Positions 20,912 through 32,158 of a stretch of 64,000 nt of DNA are shown one piece after another. The notes under the pieces are model-generated. The model saw only the letters and a program-made list of their open reading frames with translations, did no database searches and was not told where the DNA came from. The position numbers and the translations under genes were made by a program. Origin of the DNA: Topomyia yanbarensis (Eukaryota; Arthropoda; Insecta; Diptera; Culicidae); the NCBI RefSeq assembly GCF_030247195.1, contig NC_080672.1, positions 6,200,001 through 6,264,000 of the forward strand, given 5' to 3'. Numbering within the stretch: the first letter of the stretch is position 1; every line of letters starts with the position of its first letter.

Positions 20912-23844
20912 ATTAAAACCTCAACAGCATGATAGCCATCATTGCCGGCCGCCCCCATCTCCATCGTTCACGGGGAAGGATAAAGGATAAGGTAGACGGG
21001 AAGTGTTGATGCTCCACCTACTTAACGGAAGGACGACGATTCATCAGACTCTTCCATAGGTGTCGCGGAGTTGGTGGTTTGGAAGGGTATCAGGTCTAGG
21101 ATTCGCTCCAAGCAAACGATGCGACCTGTAAAGCATATTTTATTAGGTAGTTGTTTAGTTAGTCTTCGAGTGCACGATCACTCGAAAAAGAGATGATCTT
21201 GTTTAGTTTTTGGTTATTTTTAAACTCTGGGCAGCCGGCTACCGAGAGTATACTATGTTCCCTAAACAAAAACAATTTGAACTCCACACAGCCGATCGTG
21301 GGAGTATTGCCTGGAAAAGCTAATCTTATCTGCGTAATGGGCCGGATCACTATTTATTGCAACAGTATTTGGACAGAACTCGCTACTTCTTCTCTACGAT
21401 ATATTTATTGGCTTGAAAACTACCAAGTGACAGCATATTATACTGGCAAAAATAGCGCGAGATGTTATAAATCAAGGAAAGTATTTCTTATTTTCCATAT
21501 CGGATTGTTTGTGGAATACAAGTATACGAGCGATAATACCGAACACTGAAGCTTGTTAGCAATAACGCTTGGACTCGCGTGGAGGCATGAGATAGGAAAC
21601 TTGTAAGAATTTTGCTATCCCACCGTTTGACTACCAGAATGGATGGGAGAACAGTAATACTAGCAAATACCGACTACCATAAGAGCGGTGCAAATTTGAA
21701 CGAGTGACGTAGAGTACTGCACTGAAAAAAGGACCAGGAGTGCGATTTTACGAAGTTTTAGCTTCCGATGGCCCTACATTTGCTGACAAAGTGAAGTTCT
21801 TGAATGTTGAGATTTTTATTACTGTTTAGAAAAGCAAAAGTATCATAAAGCTAGTGTCAGGCCTTCATGAGACCTCAAGAAGTCACTTTTGGAGGTATTC
21901 GTAAATGTAGATTTGTCGGTAGACGGTTCCAAATATAATAGAAAAATACCTAATTTAACACAACTACAGATCACTTGCAACATAAAAAGCTTTTTGTGAA
22001 ATTCAACAGCTCCATCTTAGGCCAATTCAATAAATTTCCTACATGAAAGTTTCCATTTTTTAAAAACGGTTTTTAAACCAAAGCTTTGGAAGTTAAACCT
22101 TGGCGTGGAAGTGCCGGTATATTAATATATTCTGTTACTTAGTGTAGAATTAGATTTCGTCATTTACGGCTAATATACAACCGCCAGAAGAAACTTAAAA
22201 CGTTGGTACACAATCAAGAAAGGCGAATCAGAAAAGGTATATGTCAGTAATTCACTAAATACAGACTGGAAAAAGGGTAATATGGAAAACCTTAAGGTCC
22301 GTCCAGATTAAGTCTTCGGTACGGAGCAAAACCTCGGCCTAGGAACTCCTAGCATGTTGTTAGTCGCCTCTTACGACATGGGAGCAGTTCCCAGAGGTTC
22401 TATTCTTGGTTGAAATAGTGCAAAAAGATTTCAGCCCGCCGGACACCACACGGCTTCCAACATGCCACTTTGGTGTTTCCTTCTCAAAACTTCGTCATCG
22501 ACCACCAATTCTTAACATTTCCTTTCGATCATGCCCATATGATCCTGCCAAGCTCTAGCTTTCCATTCTAAGTTTACGAATGATTAACTTTAGAATACCT
22601 ATCTGTTTCTCGATTTTAACATCTTTAGTTTCTCTTATTCATAAATTTTCCGAAAATAGCTAACAAAGTTGATACTGTAAATTAAAATATGTGTGACTAG
22701 GATGGCTAGCCAAACATCACACTACGTTCTCCGCTGTTCAGATGAATTGGTACACGACTACATTAGAAATAACAACTCAGTGGGCCCTTTGCCTCACTTG
22801 GGCAGTTTTATTTGAGATTTTGTTTATCTATCTGATCTTATTTTCTAAATAGTTGCTAGGTTACACTGACCGTTTCACTTTTAATGCTACAAATAGTAGT
22901 AATATTTTCAATATTCAAACTAAAATAAAATGAGTTAAACAAAAATGACCTCTGAGATTTTTTTTATAAAACATACTACCAATTGTGATCTTTCGAATGC
23001 AAAAAGAAGAAATCAATTTCACTTGCTCCATTTTAAGATATCAACATTTGAAAAGGTTGTGTTTTTTTGCTAAAAATGCTCATAACTTTTGAACTAAATG
23101 AGCTATCTCAAATATGTCTATATAAATAATATTCGTCTCAATAAGCTCTAAAAGTTTTGTGAAGACGCTATTGACGGAAAAAAATTATTTAAAAAGTTAT
23201 AACGAAAAAACTGATTTTGTTAGGGATACCCTATCACACAACATTTTAATAGCTGTAAAATTAAAACCATTGAAGTTACAAATATGACGTCCTCAGCAAA
23301 GTTGCTTGAAAAAGGTTGTACTACAATTTTGCGGAACACTTCATTGTTCTATCTCTTCTTATTTCGAAAATAATTTTCATATCGTACAAACAATAAGGAC
23401 CACCCTAATAGCACCTATCTCAAAAGATGCCTCAATTGACACAGATTATTTGTTCCGAAGACATGAAATCTCTAGAACCAGTAGTTTAGTCACAAATGTT
23501 TTTGTCATCCTAAATTCTGGATTCGGACCACTGTGCATTGGTTAATTCAATCCCACGACAACTAGGAGATTCTATAATAGATCAAGGACGAACGAAGTAT
23601 TAAGTCCTCAATTACAGTCTGATTTATGAACAATAATGGTTGATTCGGATTTGCATGGTATAATTTTTTCTTAGGAGTTGCTTGTAAATTAATTCATTTA
23701 AAAATAAGAAGCGTAGTAATAACGGCAATATATAATCCATGTTAGTTGTTTCAGTCCAACGTATCACACAAAAATCTTTTCCTCTTTGATTTTGATCGTA
23801 TTTTTTAAATTTTTATTCTATTGCACGGTTTATTTCTTTCACGC

Positions 23845-24101
23845 ACTATACTGCCTATCAAAGCATAAGAGTCCCATAGGGATTTTTGTCGAAAATGAGT
23901 TATCTGTTGGATTGTATTCTGTACCATCACTGAATCACAAAGCACAAATAAGATTATCAGGTTTGTTTAGAAGATATCGAAAAATACCAAAACATGTTTG
24001 TCCCATCCATTAGGCTCAATTAAAATGTAAATCTTGAACAGTGTTTTCCTCGGTTTGCTATTTTTCAATATGAGACTCTTATGCTTTTATGGGCAGTATA
24101 G
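23845..24101. mobile_element. 257-bp TIR MITE
   Basis: Left end ACTATACTGCCTATCAAAGC with GCATAAGAGTCCCA; right end is the inverse (GAGACTCTTATGC, then GGGCAGTATAGT). About 30 bp of terminal inverted repeat with a few mismatches, no coding capacity. A TA inside the tip (CTATACTG) suggests a mariner-type target but is not decisive. Confidence 0.75.
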
Positions 24102-24359
24102 TTTTAGATCAACTTTCTAAGCATAATTGTCCCACTGAAGAAAATCAACGTAAGAAAAAGAATTTTATTGTAACAAAAAGTGCATTTCATGATGAGTCCT
24201 ATTAATTGAAATATATTCATAAACGGTATTTTGGTTTTTCTCGACGTAATGATTCAGAACATGGTACAGATAGGATTGGAATGGCAATATACAGAATAGA
24301 ACTAATTCACTTCTTAACTTTTTCTATTTCTGATCTAATTTGAAAAAATCTCTTTCTAG

Positions 24360-24487
24360 GTGTTGTAAAGTGTGTGCACGTACTGTAGGAGAGGCATGCG
24401 GAGGACCTGGAGATTTTTCTGGCACGTGTGAACCACATCTAAGTTGCGTTTCGAAAATTCCATTTGGTGGTCCAGGAATGTGTTTAG
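24360..24487 (+). CDS. IGFBP-domain protein, exon B (second half of IGFBP domain)
   Basis: Follows TCTTTCTAG and ends TTTAG|GTAATA. It is 128 bp, entering in phase 2 and leaving in phase 1. It encodes RCCKVCARTVGEACGGPGDF then GTCEPHLSCVS and GGPGMCL. Joined to exon A it completes the IGFBP-N pattern: C.CC..C, then the GE.CGGP...G.C...L.C block and a closing Cys. The phase match with exon A over 16 kb of repeats is strong support that both belong to one gene. Confidence 0.85.
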
Positions 24488-25567
24488 GTAATAATAAAGT
24501 CTAAAACTAAGGGTATGATAATAAATAGATAGATTGAGCTTACCGCAGTTTACCTGGAAAATCTCACGTGAAAAGCACACATCTCATCAAATGTCGTCAT
24601 TTATTTTTTTCAACGTGATCATTTCTTCAACTGACTGGGACTGGGACCAAATGCTGCTAATCTACATAAACATATCATACATAGAGAACACACATATACA
24701 CTAGGGCGGGATAAAAATTAGATTCCTGCTCCGAGCAACTTCTGAGAACCATTTTGGTCCTAGAATAACTGTGCAAGTTCTTAACTCAATCGGTGAAACT
24801 ATATTTTTGCGCCCAGGCCCAGGGTTTAAAGTTTACAAAGGATTTCATACGGGAAAAGTGACTTTTACTGAAACAAAGTGTTTTAATAGGTTCAATGCCA
24901 TGGTCTTCGTCCTTGGAAGCTATGATTGTTTTATGGAATATTTCATGGGTGGATCCCATTTCAAGCACCCAACATTTTTTCGGATGACACGATAGTGTTT
25001 CTGTGGGTTTAGCGTTTGGCCAGATCATTCACTTTTAGTATAGAACCCAAACAGAATGATCTAACATAGTACGGAATATACAAACTTTGCATAAAATGAA
25101 CAAAATCATAACAAAACATGCACAGCAAAAAAAACTTGTAACTTTACATCTTTCCAGATGCACATAAAAGGAGCGTCCCAATTCACATAAATTTACATTT
25201 AATTGCATGTAAGAATGTGAGTTGTTCGGTTTTTCTTTTGTCATTCAGTCTGAGTTTTACATCAAAAGAGTCACAATATTCAATTTTACATATCAGCACA
25301 TGTAAAATCCTATCATCTGACAGAAAAATACGTCGCTTCGTTGTTTACGTCAAATGTAGTTTTAATTTTTTCTAAGAGTGTGACGTTCATTATACTATGT
25401 TACAAAGTTATCGCTTAAAATTAAGATTTTGGATGAAGCAGTTCTTAAGAAAACCTGGATCCAAAAAAATTGTACCGTTTTCGATGGCAGTGCACCGGTG
25501 CAATGTTTGAAACTAAGCTTCTTAAGGTTAGCTATCTTTAAATTTAACCAGATCCTCATTCTTTCAG
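24488..25567. other. Intron B
   Basis: Donor GTAATA at 24,488. Contains no recognised gene; open frames on both strands at 24,771-25,028 carry no domain. The acceptor CATTCTTTCAG is at 25,557-25,567. Confidence 0.5.
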
Positions 25568-25734
25568 ATTTGCCCAAATTCAGCGGATCAGACTTGAATC
25601 ATCACCAAAACTGTTCCGAGACAATTGCTGTAGATTCCGGTTGCGAAATAGTTAATAGAAAATGCAAATGTTGGGATAAACTTCAATTGTGTAAAGCTAA
25701 ATCTATTACAAAATGGGAGTTTAGAAACGCACAG
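25568..25734 (+). CDS. IGFBP-domain protein, exon C
   Basis: Enters in phase 1 after CTTTCAG and ends ACAG|GTCAGT in phase 0 (167 bp). It encodes DLPKFSGSD, then a six-cysteine segment (NCSETIAVDSGCEIVNRKCK, CWDKLQLC). It is not a Kazal domain: the CPVC and Y/F..N spacing is missing. I do not recognise the fold; it follows the IGFBP module directly. Confidence 0.75.
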
Positions 25735-25790
25735 GTCAGTTGTTGATTTTTTTATATCGTATTATTTTTACTAAAAACTTTTAACTTCAG

Positions 25791-25875
25791 GAATGTCAAC
25801 TAAATGTAGCCAATCTTGTACGCTCCGAGTTAGACTTCGATGAAGATTATACTGCTCCTCCTAAAAATACTGCAG
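25791..25875 (+). CDS. IGFBP-domain protein, exon D
   Basis: Follows TAACTTCAG after a 56-bp intron, ends GCAG|GTAAGT. It encodes ECQLNVANLVRSELDFDEDY then TAPPKNTA, an acidic linker after the last cysteine. Enters phase 0, leaves phase 1. Confidence 0.75.
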
Positions 25876-26116
25876 GTAAGTCATAAAAGAGAAGTGTGTT
25901 TAAAAACTAATTTTTTCACGTACTTATTTATAACGCACTAGATAAATAAAAAAAATTGATTTTGTAGTAAAACAGTAAGGAATGTGCAAAAAAATTACAA
26001 CACTTATTTTGATTGGCGATATTTCAGATGTTCTGTTAAAAATTCAATAATTTCTTCTTCATTACACAAGTTTGTCACAAGTCACTGCGAAAGTTTATAA
26101 ACCTAAACCGGTTTAT

Positions 26117-26410
26117 GCCGAATTTGAATGACAATATCTTTTCGGGGGTTTTGTCATTCTGTTATCTCGATATCCCCTTGAGGGGTGTTGATATATCCGC
26201 TCATCGAGAAGTGTCTTTAATTTTTTTGGGAGTGACGAATATTTCTGTATTGTCCATGTACTCTGTGTTTTTCCTTAACCCTAATCTACCCACTTCCCCA
26301 ATCTTCCCCCAGGAACATGACGAAGAGACAACACACGGCAATGCACAAATCTTCGATCAACGCGGAGAGCCGTTTTAGCCAGTCGTTACTGATTTCTGAT
26401 TCCTGGTACA
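26117..26410 (+). mobile_element. 3' untranslated end of a non-LTR retrotransposon, 5'-truncated
   Basis: AATTTGAATGACAATATCTT, GGGGGTTTTGTCATTCTGTT and the terminal GATCAACGCGGAGAGCCG match the 3' UTR of the copy at 54,583-54,946, including the Shine-like GGGGGT repeats of that UTR. It lacks about 150 bp of the middle. It lies in intron D in sense orientation. Confidence 0.78.
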
Positions 26411-26640
26411 TGGCTTCCGAAAGATTCAAGTATTTTCTCTGAAAAATTTGAATAACATTATGGTGAAACGTGTTAGTTAAATAACTCGAATGCTGGCAAC
26501 ATCTCAGCGATTTGAATACCGATTTTTCATTATTGAAAAGATAGAATTTATAAACAATCCTTAGGGAGATGATAAAATAGAGTATTCTACCTCAATTTAT
26601 ATGCAATTTAATCTAGTATATAAGTATTATCCTTATTATT

Positions 26641-26760
26641 AGGGGCCATGCATAAATGACGTAGCATTTTGGGGGGTAGGGGAATGGGTATACAAAATTT
26701 GTGACGAAGTGTGACGAGGGTAGGGTCAGAAGTTGCGCGACGTAGCATTAAGATTTTTTT
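26641..26760. mobile_element. Left end of a PIF/Harbinger-like MITE
   Basis: AGGGGCCATGCATAAATGAC with GTAGCATTTTGGGGGG matches the left terminus of the complete element at 46,742. The right end is missing; it runs into sequence rich in TTTGCTGA repeats to about 27,005, which looks like a second element. Confidence 0.65.
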
Positions 26761-27009
26761 GCGGGAAAAAAGATTTCGCTGAAATTACAGCAATTCAAAA
26801 CTGTCAAAATTTGCTGAACTGTCAGTTTGATTTGCTGGAACTCAAAATTGCTATTCTTTTACTAATTGTTTCAGCAATCAAATTCTATAGATTTGCTGAT
26901 TTTCGTCAAAATAATGGGCTTTACTGAAAATCAGCGAAACAAAAATTGCAAAGCTAAACTCTTAGCAAATCCAGTTTTGCTGAAAAGTTTTGGCAACATA
27001 TTTTGCTTT

Positions 27010-29112
27010 TTTTTACGGGTTGAAGAGTGCGGTCACATAGCAAATTCCCATATAAACTGGTACCACCATGATGTCCAAATGTTGTAACACATATTAAAAT
27101 AAGTCCAACATTACTTGAATTTGCTGGTCTAGATCACTAACGACCATCCAAAGCAGCTTTCAGCACAATATCCCCCTATGGCGGTTCTTGATGCACCCGG
27201 GGAACTCGCCAAATTCCTAAGCTAATATCACACCTATTTCCCAGTAAATTCTTGATCGGCTTTTTCAAACTTGATTTCAAATGAAAGATACAGTAATTCT
27301 ATCAACTGCTATTGAATTTCATTTGGTTCTGACTTTTGGTTCCAAATTAAAGATTGGTTAGTAAGGTCACACTGAAATTTCCTAAATGAACCGTTAAAAT
27401 CGTAATACCTCAGAGGCTTAACATCTATTGAAATGGTCACCAAATTAAATCAGGTCGCAGGTGTAGACCCCTGATAGTCAATCAAACATTCTTTGAATAT
27501 ATTGTCTATCGACATTTCCGGAAGTCTCGGTTTCCGGGCATATTCCCCAGTTAAAGTCACATCAATTCTTCGGTGATGACTGAACTTATTTTCTCTAACC
27601 AAGTTTCAAATGGAAGATATAATATGCAGTTGGGTGTTGAAACCCCCTCCCCTCCTTTAGAGCGGTCACACAGCAACCTCCCATATAAGGGTGTTACCAG
27701 TACCCTGATGTCCGATTGATGTAATACATATTAATATGTGACCAACATTGCTTGGATTTGCAGGTTTAGATTACTAATGATTAATCAAAGTAGCTTTGAT
27801 CACATTGGCCGGCTATGACGGTTCTGGATGTCCTTGGGAAACTCGCCAAGTTCCTATGCTAATATCACACCTATTTCCAGCGAATTCTTGACTGATTTTT
27901 CAATTGATTTCAATTGAAAGTTACAGTAATTTTATTGACTGTTGTTGAATTTCATTCGGTTCTGACTTGATTCTGGAGTTACAGGTTGTGTAGGAATTGT
28001 TCATATAAGCAGTTACAATCGTAATACCTCAGAGACTGAAAATCTATCGAAATGGTCACCAAATTACTTCGATTCGCAGTTCTAGAACACTGATTGCCAA
28101 TCAAACTTTTTTTTACCATTTTTTGTGAACGACTGTTGTTACGGCATTTAGTTAGAAAAATATCGTGACTCCTGTGGTAGCAGACAAAGGGTTAAGTCGC
28201 CGGTAAACTCTAACCTTGCTCATATAACCCTTTCACGCTTTTCTAAACTTTCTTCCTTCAACTCCTTGCTCTCCCTTGACTACTATGGCTCTTAATATTG
28301 AGAAATATACTTCACCTTCTAGTCCCTTGCTAATTAAATGCTGTAACAACAGCTGACAAATTGACTCAAAAGGGCGTTAACAAAAAAAAATGGTAAAAAA
28401 GGATTTACCGTGATGGGGATCCTTCGTCGCAGCTTTGGGTGAAAGCTGCCGACACCGTGCGCATCAGCAACACATGTGACCATATGACGCAGATGCTGAT
28501 ACAGTCACAATAGTCGATCAAATAAAACACTCAGGCAGGCAATTTGTGAGGGACCAAAAAAAAACAAAAAACTAGCTCATTCAATGAGTTTTAATCGTCG
28601 CAAATACTTAGTGTGGAACTTAACTTTTTGTCTGTTCCGACAGCATGAAGTAACAAGTTACTTTACGCTAGTCCCGACATGCCGTAGACTCAGGTGATTC
28701 GCATTTCTAATGCCAAAAGATCCTGACTCCTGCGGTAGCAGACAAAGGGTTAAGTCGCCGGTAAACTCTAAGCTTGCTCATATGACCCTTTCACGCTTTT
28801 CTAAACTTTCTTCCTTCAACTCCTTGCTCTCCCTTGAGTACTATGGCTCTTAATATTGAAAAATATACTCCACCTTCCAGTCCCTTGCTAATTAAATGCC
28901 GCAACAACAGTCAATCAAACATTCTTTGAATATATTGTCCTCTATCGACAATTCCGGAATGCCCCGCCTTCCGGGCATATTTTACAATTAAAGTCACATC
29001 GGTTCCGCGGTGATGACTGAACCGATTTTCTCAAACCAAATCTTAAATGGAATGTATAATATGCAGTTGGGTGTTGCATTGCCTCCCCCCTTGAACCACA
29101 TGCGTCCCGTCA
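27010..29112. mobile_element. Interior of a TGCCTTTCTC-family element, itself interrupted
   Basis: The sequence CATATAAACTGGTACCACCA and onwards is the same as the interior at 57,529-58,120, with two successive partial copies (27,040-27,600 and 27,680-28,105) and a remnant at 28,911-29,112. The terminal TGCCTTTCTC is not present here. The second partial copy is split by the element at 28,106-28,911. Confidence 0.7.
28106..28912. mobile_element. Composite TIR element with internal direct repeats and 9-bp target duplication
   Basis: Inserted into the older repeat at CAATCAAAC, which is present on both sides (about 28,096-28,104 and 28,912-28,920). Left end TTTTTTTTACCATTTTTTGT, then CTGTTGTTACGGCATTTAG; right end ATTAAATGCCGCAACAACAG. 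A 180-bp segment starting CTGACTCCTG(T/C)GGTAGCAG is repeated directly at about 28,170-28,348 and 28,726-28,911. The inverse of the left tip also occurs internally (ATGGTAAAAAAGG at 28,390). This suggests one element partly duplicated, or two related ones nested. A 9-bp duplication fits Mutator-like elements, not proven. Confidence 0.6.
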
Positions 29113-29400
29113 ACTTTCCAGGCTATGATACGAGCAGTGCAAATGTTCTTCAAGTTTATAAGTAACATGGTTGGTTTTCTCCACGAGTGTTTTAGTTTTC
29201 ATTTCACATTCTACTACTTTTGCGGTTTTGCCGATAAATAATTGTGCAAGACGTTTCCATTGGCTGATTTTGTTTGTTTATTTCTTCTGACGTTTCTGGA
29301 TACGCGTTAATCGATTCGGTCCTACACGGCCCAACTTCATAACGTTGTTGACGACATATTTTATTAAACAACTTTGTAAAACTTTTCTTTTATTTCTCAG

Positions 29401-29444
29401 ATATTGCCTCAATGAGCGAAAAACTACGCGAAGAGCGAATACAG
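29401..29444 (+). CDS. IGFBP-domain protein, exon E (probable)
   Basis: A 44-bp exon after TATTTCTCAG, ending ACAG|GTATGT. Enters in phase 1, matching exon D, and leaves in phase 0. Encodes DIASMSEKLREERIQ, a charged, probably helical segment. Both splice sites are good, but such a short exon could occur by chance. Confidence 0.5.
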
Positions 29445-29783
29445 GTATGTACAATGATCTGGAAAATATCATACAAAACGATATAAAATAATCACCCCGA
29501 AAAGTATACACACAAAATTTCTCACCATTCAAGGCTCAGGGAAAAATATAACATCCTGGTATTTACATAAGCAAGAGCCTGCCTACGAGATCAAAAAATC
29601 GATTTTTGCAAGCATTTATCCATAATAATATAAAAATAAGGTGATCGAAAAAGTATTTATCTGTTATAAAAACCAGGGTATACAATTTTTATCGCGTTGT
29701 TCATATTTACTATGCTTTGCAAATCAATGGGAAAGACTGCTAACAGAATTCATCCATTCTGTAAACTAACTTTATTTTTGTAG

Positions 29784-29830
29784 CCAATCCACAGACAAAA
29801 CCCAAGAATGTCGTTCTTAAATTTGTACAT
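29784..29830 (+). CDS. Possible last exon of the IGFBP gene, overrun by a MITE
   Basis: After TTTTTGTAG the phase-0 frame reads PIHRQNPRMSFLNLYI and then enters a hAT-like MITE at 29,831 and a SINE beyond; the frame stays open to a stop at 30,053. Either the gene ends elsewhere or the insertion has replaced its original end. Weak evidence. Confidence 0.25.
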
Positions 29831-30417
29831 CAGTGTGGATCCAGGGGGAACGTCCTGGGAGTCCAGAAACCCACCACCCAAAAAAATTTCAATTTGTAAG
29901 TTATTTTCAATTAGTTTCAGAGAGGATAGGCATAACGTAGTTGGTAAATCGATTGCCTTGTACGCAGCTCACCTGGGTTCGATTCTAAATCCCGCACAGA
30001 GGGTTAGAGATTTTTCCAAAAGAGATTTCTCTAACTCGAAAAGAAGCGAATGACCCTAAGGTTAAAACGTCTATATTCAAAATAAAAATTGGTTTCAATT
30101 TTATATTATTTTTAAACTCAATATCATTTCAAACCAAATTTGCCCACCAAAACTGATGTTTATTAAATTGTAAATTATGCTTTTACGTATTACGTATTGT
30201 ACAAGTTTCGTTTAAAAAACAAAATTTCAGACTTCAGTATTCCACACACTAGCCATGTTTGTTTCGTAAACTTTTATCTCGGATGATTTTCCATTGATCT
30301 GTAATTAGCTGACATTACAGGCCACGCTTTATTGGATAATTGACTTTAGCTAGTTGACCCGACAAAGTAATAAAAAACTTGGTGCCATCCCGAAAAAAAT
30401 TTCTGGACCCACCCCTG
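29831..30417. mobile_element. GGATCC-family hAT-like MITE carrying a nested SINE
   Basis: Left end CAGTGTGGATCCAGGGG, right end TTTCTGGACCCACCCCTG, same family as the elements at 17,654 and 54,952. A complete SINE (29,920-30,087) sits inside. The stretch 30,255-30,360 (GTAATTAGCTGACATTACA) recurs at 33,255-33,370 and may be another insertion. Confidence 0.7.
29920..30087 (+). mobile_element. tRNA-derived SINE (Feilai-like), nested in a MITE
   Basis: Head GGCATAACGTAGTTGGTAAA, B box GGTTCGATTCT, body with AGAGATTTCTCTAACTCG and tail CTATATTCAAAATAAAA. Flanks ATTAGTTTCA (29,910-29,919) and ATTGGTTTCA (30,088-30,097) form a target duplication with one mismatch, and they lie within the MITE sequence. 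Confidence 0.85.
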
Positions 30418-32060
30418 TGTCCCTTGACTTGTAGGAGAACCTATAAAAACACTTTTTATACATACACATAATGAGTGTACTATAAAATATACAATACGAA
30501 ATTGCCACACGAAATGACCTGCGATCAGCCAAACCGAATGAGCGCCACTACTGCATCTATTGGTACACCTCGACTATAGGAGTACTCATCCTGCGTTCTG
30601 CTCAGGCTAACTTGTATAACGATATAAGTACGGTCCGAAGATATTCGAAACATCGAGGCTGTCAATAAGATAACAACAATTATTATGAATTATTTTGTTA
30701 AATATGTGCATTATTTTGTTTACAGTGTACAATCAAAAGCTCCCTATACTGTATCTAGTATACCAGGTCATCAACGCCGCATTGATAGGTTGAGTTCTCT
30801 TGCACGTAGGTGTGTAAATATAAGTTCCCGTATCATATTGAAATGTAAACATTGGTTGTTTTGGCTTACGATGCGATGACCTAAGCAGGTTTAGTTTCCA
30901 TTGTATTAGTCAACGAGCTTGGTTGGGATGATGCAGATAATAGCGACAACTGAACTAGCGACATTTGTGTATGTGTAATACATGCTCAATGATTTGATGC
31001 AGGGTAGTCTAGGCAACCAAAGAGACGACGAATAATATAGAATTCCCTAAAATGCTACCAGATATATACAACATTGTAAATATTCAAATAGTTACTCGCC
31101 TTGTCAACTTACCATAACCAGCTCAGCTTTCGCTCCGTGAAGGTTCAGAATTTTGTTAAATAAATCACAATATTTAATATCTATGTTTGACGGTTGTCAT
31201 TTCCGTTTGGAAAGGCTTTGACAGAAAAATTATAATCAAAATGGCACATGATGTCTCTTTGTTATTCTAGTGTCTTTAGTGCAGGCAATTTATTTGAAGG
31301 TGTTGTTTATGAATGTGTTGTAACAGCAGGAACCAGACGGTTTGGCTTAGTCGTGCTCTTTAGTTTGACACTGGCAGTTGACAAAACTAGACAGCTTTAT
31401 ATTCAGCGATATTAACAAAAAATTGAGGCGTGAGCTTGACTTATCATTTTCATAAAGTTAAATTCGCGATAATTTATCGGCATTCGAAAACATGTACTTG
31501 TACGTATTTAAAAACATATTGTCTTCCGTACAAAATGTCTAGGTATTGTCATAGTGAATTAATATACATTCTTGGAACATCGTACTGGGTCTACTTATAG
31601 TGGTGTGCATTTGATATTAAAGTTATGTATGGATTCGATAAATAGCGACGATATAAATAAACGCATCGACCCTTGCCAAGTACGCGGTTAATGTATAAAA
31701 TAGTGTATATCGTCATATTTCATACAAATTCTTTCATATCTTACATCACGTTGGAAAATGTTGTATTAGTATTCTTTTCCATTTTTTAGAAGCTTGTCAT
31801 AATTAGTAAAAGTTGCATGATATGTAAACAATTGTTCGCCAGCTTACAAAATGTCGCTTTCTAATCAATGTAATAAGCGAAGAGTGCCGTGATTGTCCAG
31901 TCCAAGTGTAATGAGGTGATATAAAACATCTCAGTAATAAATTTGCAAAATGAACTTTTTTGTTTATAAGACAATGTTTCCATTTGATTGAAATATAAGT
32001 ACAGTTTATAGTGCCCTTAGTAATTGTCAACCTGAAAACAAAAATATTCGATATTTACAG
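30418..32060. other. Sequence upstream of the crimpy-like start exon
   Basis: No domain-bearing frame or repeat was recognised. It contains several direct TAAATAA-type runs only. The 5' promoter of the downstream gene may be here or further left; TTCGATATTTACAG at 32,047-32,060 could be an acceptor for its first coding exon. Confidence 0.4.
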
Positions 32061-32100
32061 TGATTTACATTGAAGCTTATTGGAACGAAGCACCGGAGAA

Positions 32101-32158
32101 ATGAAAGTAGTGATCATCTGTATGTTGCTAGTACTTGTATCGCATGAAATCTTTGCAG
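32101..32158 (+). CDS. cmpy: Crimpy/CRIM1-like protein, exon 1 (signal peptide)
   Basis: ATG in a good context (GAGAAATGA) opens MKVVIICMLLVLVSHEIFA, a typical signal peptide, and ends GCAG|GTAATA in phase 1. This matches the phase-1 entry of the exon at 38,833 after a 6.7-kb intron. An acceptor-like TTTACAG 41 bases upstream suggests the exon starts about 32,061 with a short 5' UTR. Residues 1-19 would be cleaved, leaving the mature protein to begin about DKVGC. Confidence 0.72.

Larger units (their letters stand above)
18805..23543. mobile_element. 4.7-kb foldback element with 740-bp inverted arms
   Basis: Left arm 18,805 to about 19,548 and right arm about 22,801 to 23,543 are reverse complements with only scattered differences; the tips are AACCATTGCACAGTGGTCCG and the inverse of AACCAATGCACAGTGGTCCG. 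The 3.25-kb interior contains a degenerate protein-like region (20,406-20,911, minus), a perfect-stem hairpin at 19,914, and short GTGGCGAAGGGCC repeats at 19,556-19,745. No clear target duplication was found. No intact transposase frame is present, so it is non-autonomous or has captured other sequence. Confidence 0.85.

Noticed and set aside
28129..28911. Short LTR retrotransposon (direct repeats of about 180 bp)
   Set aside because: The outer ends are inverted repeats, with no primer-binding site or polypurine tract; a composite TIR element fits better.
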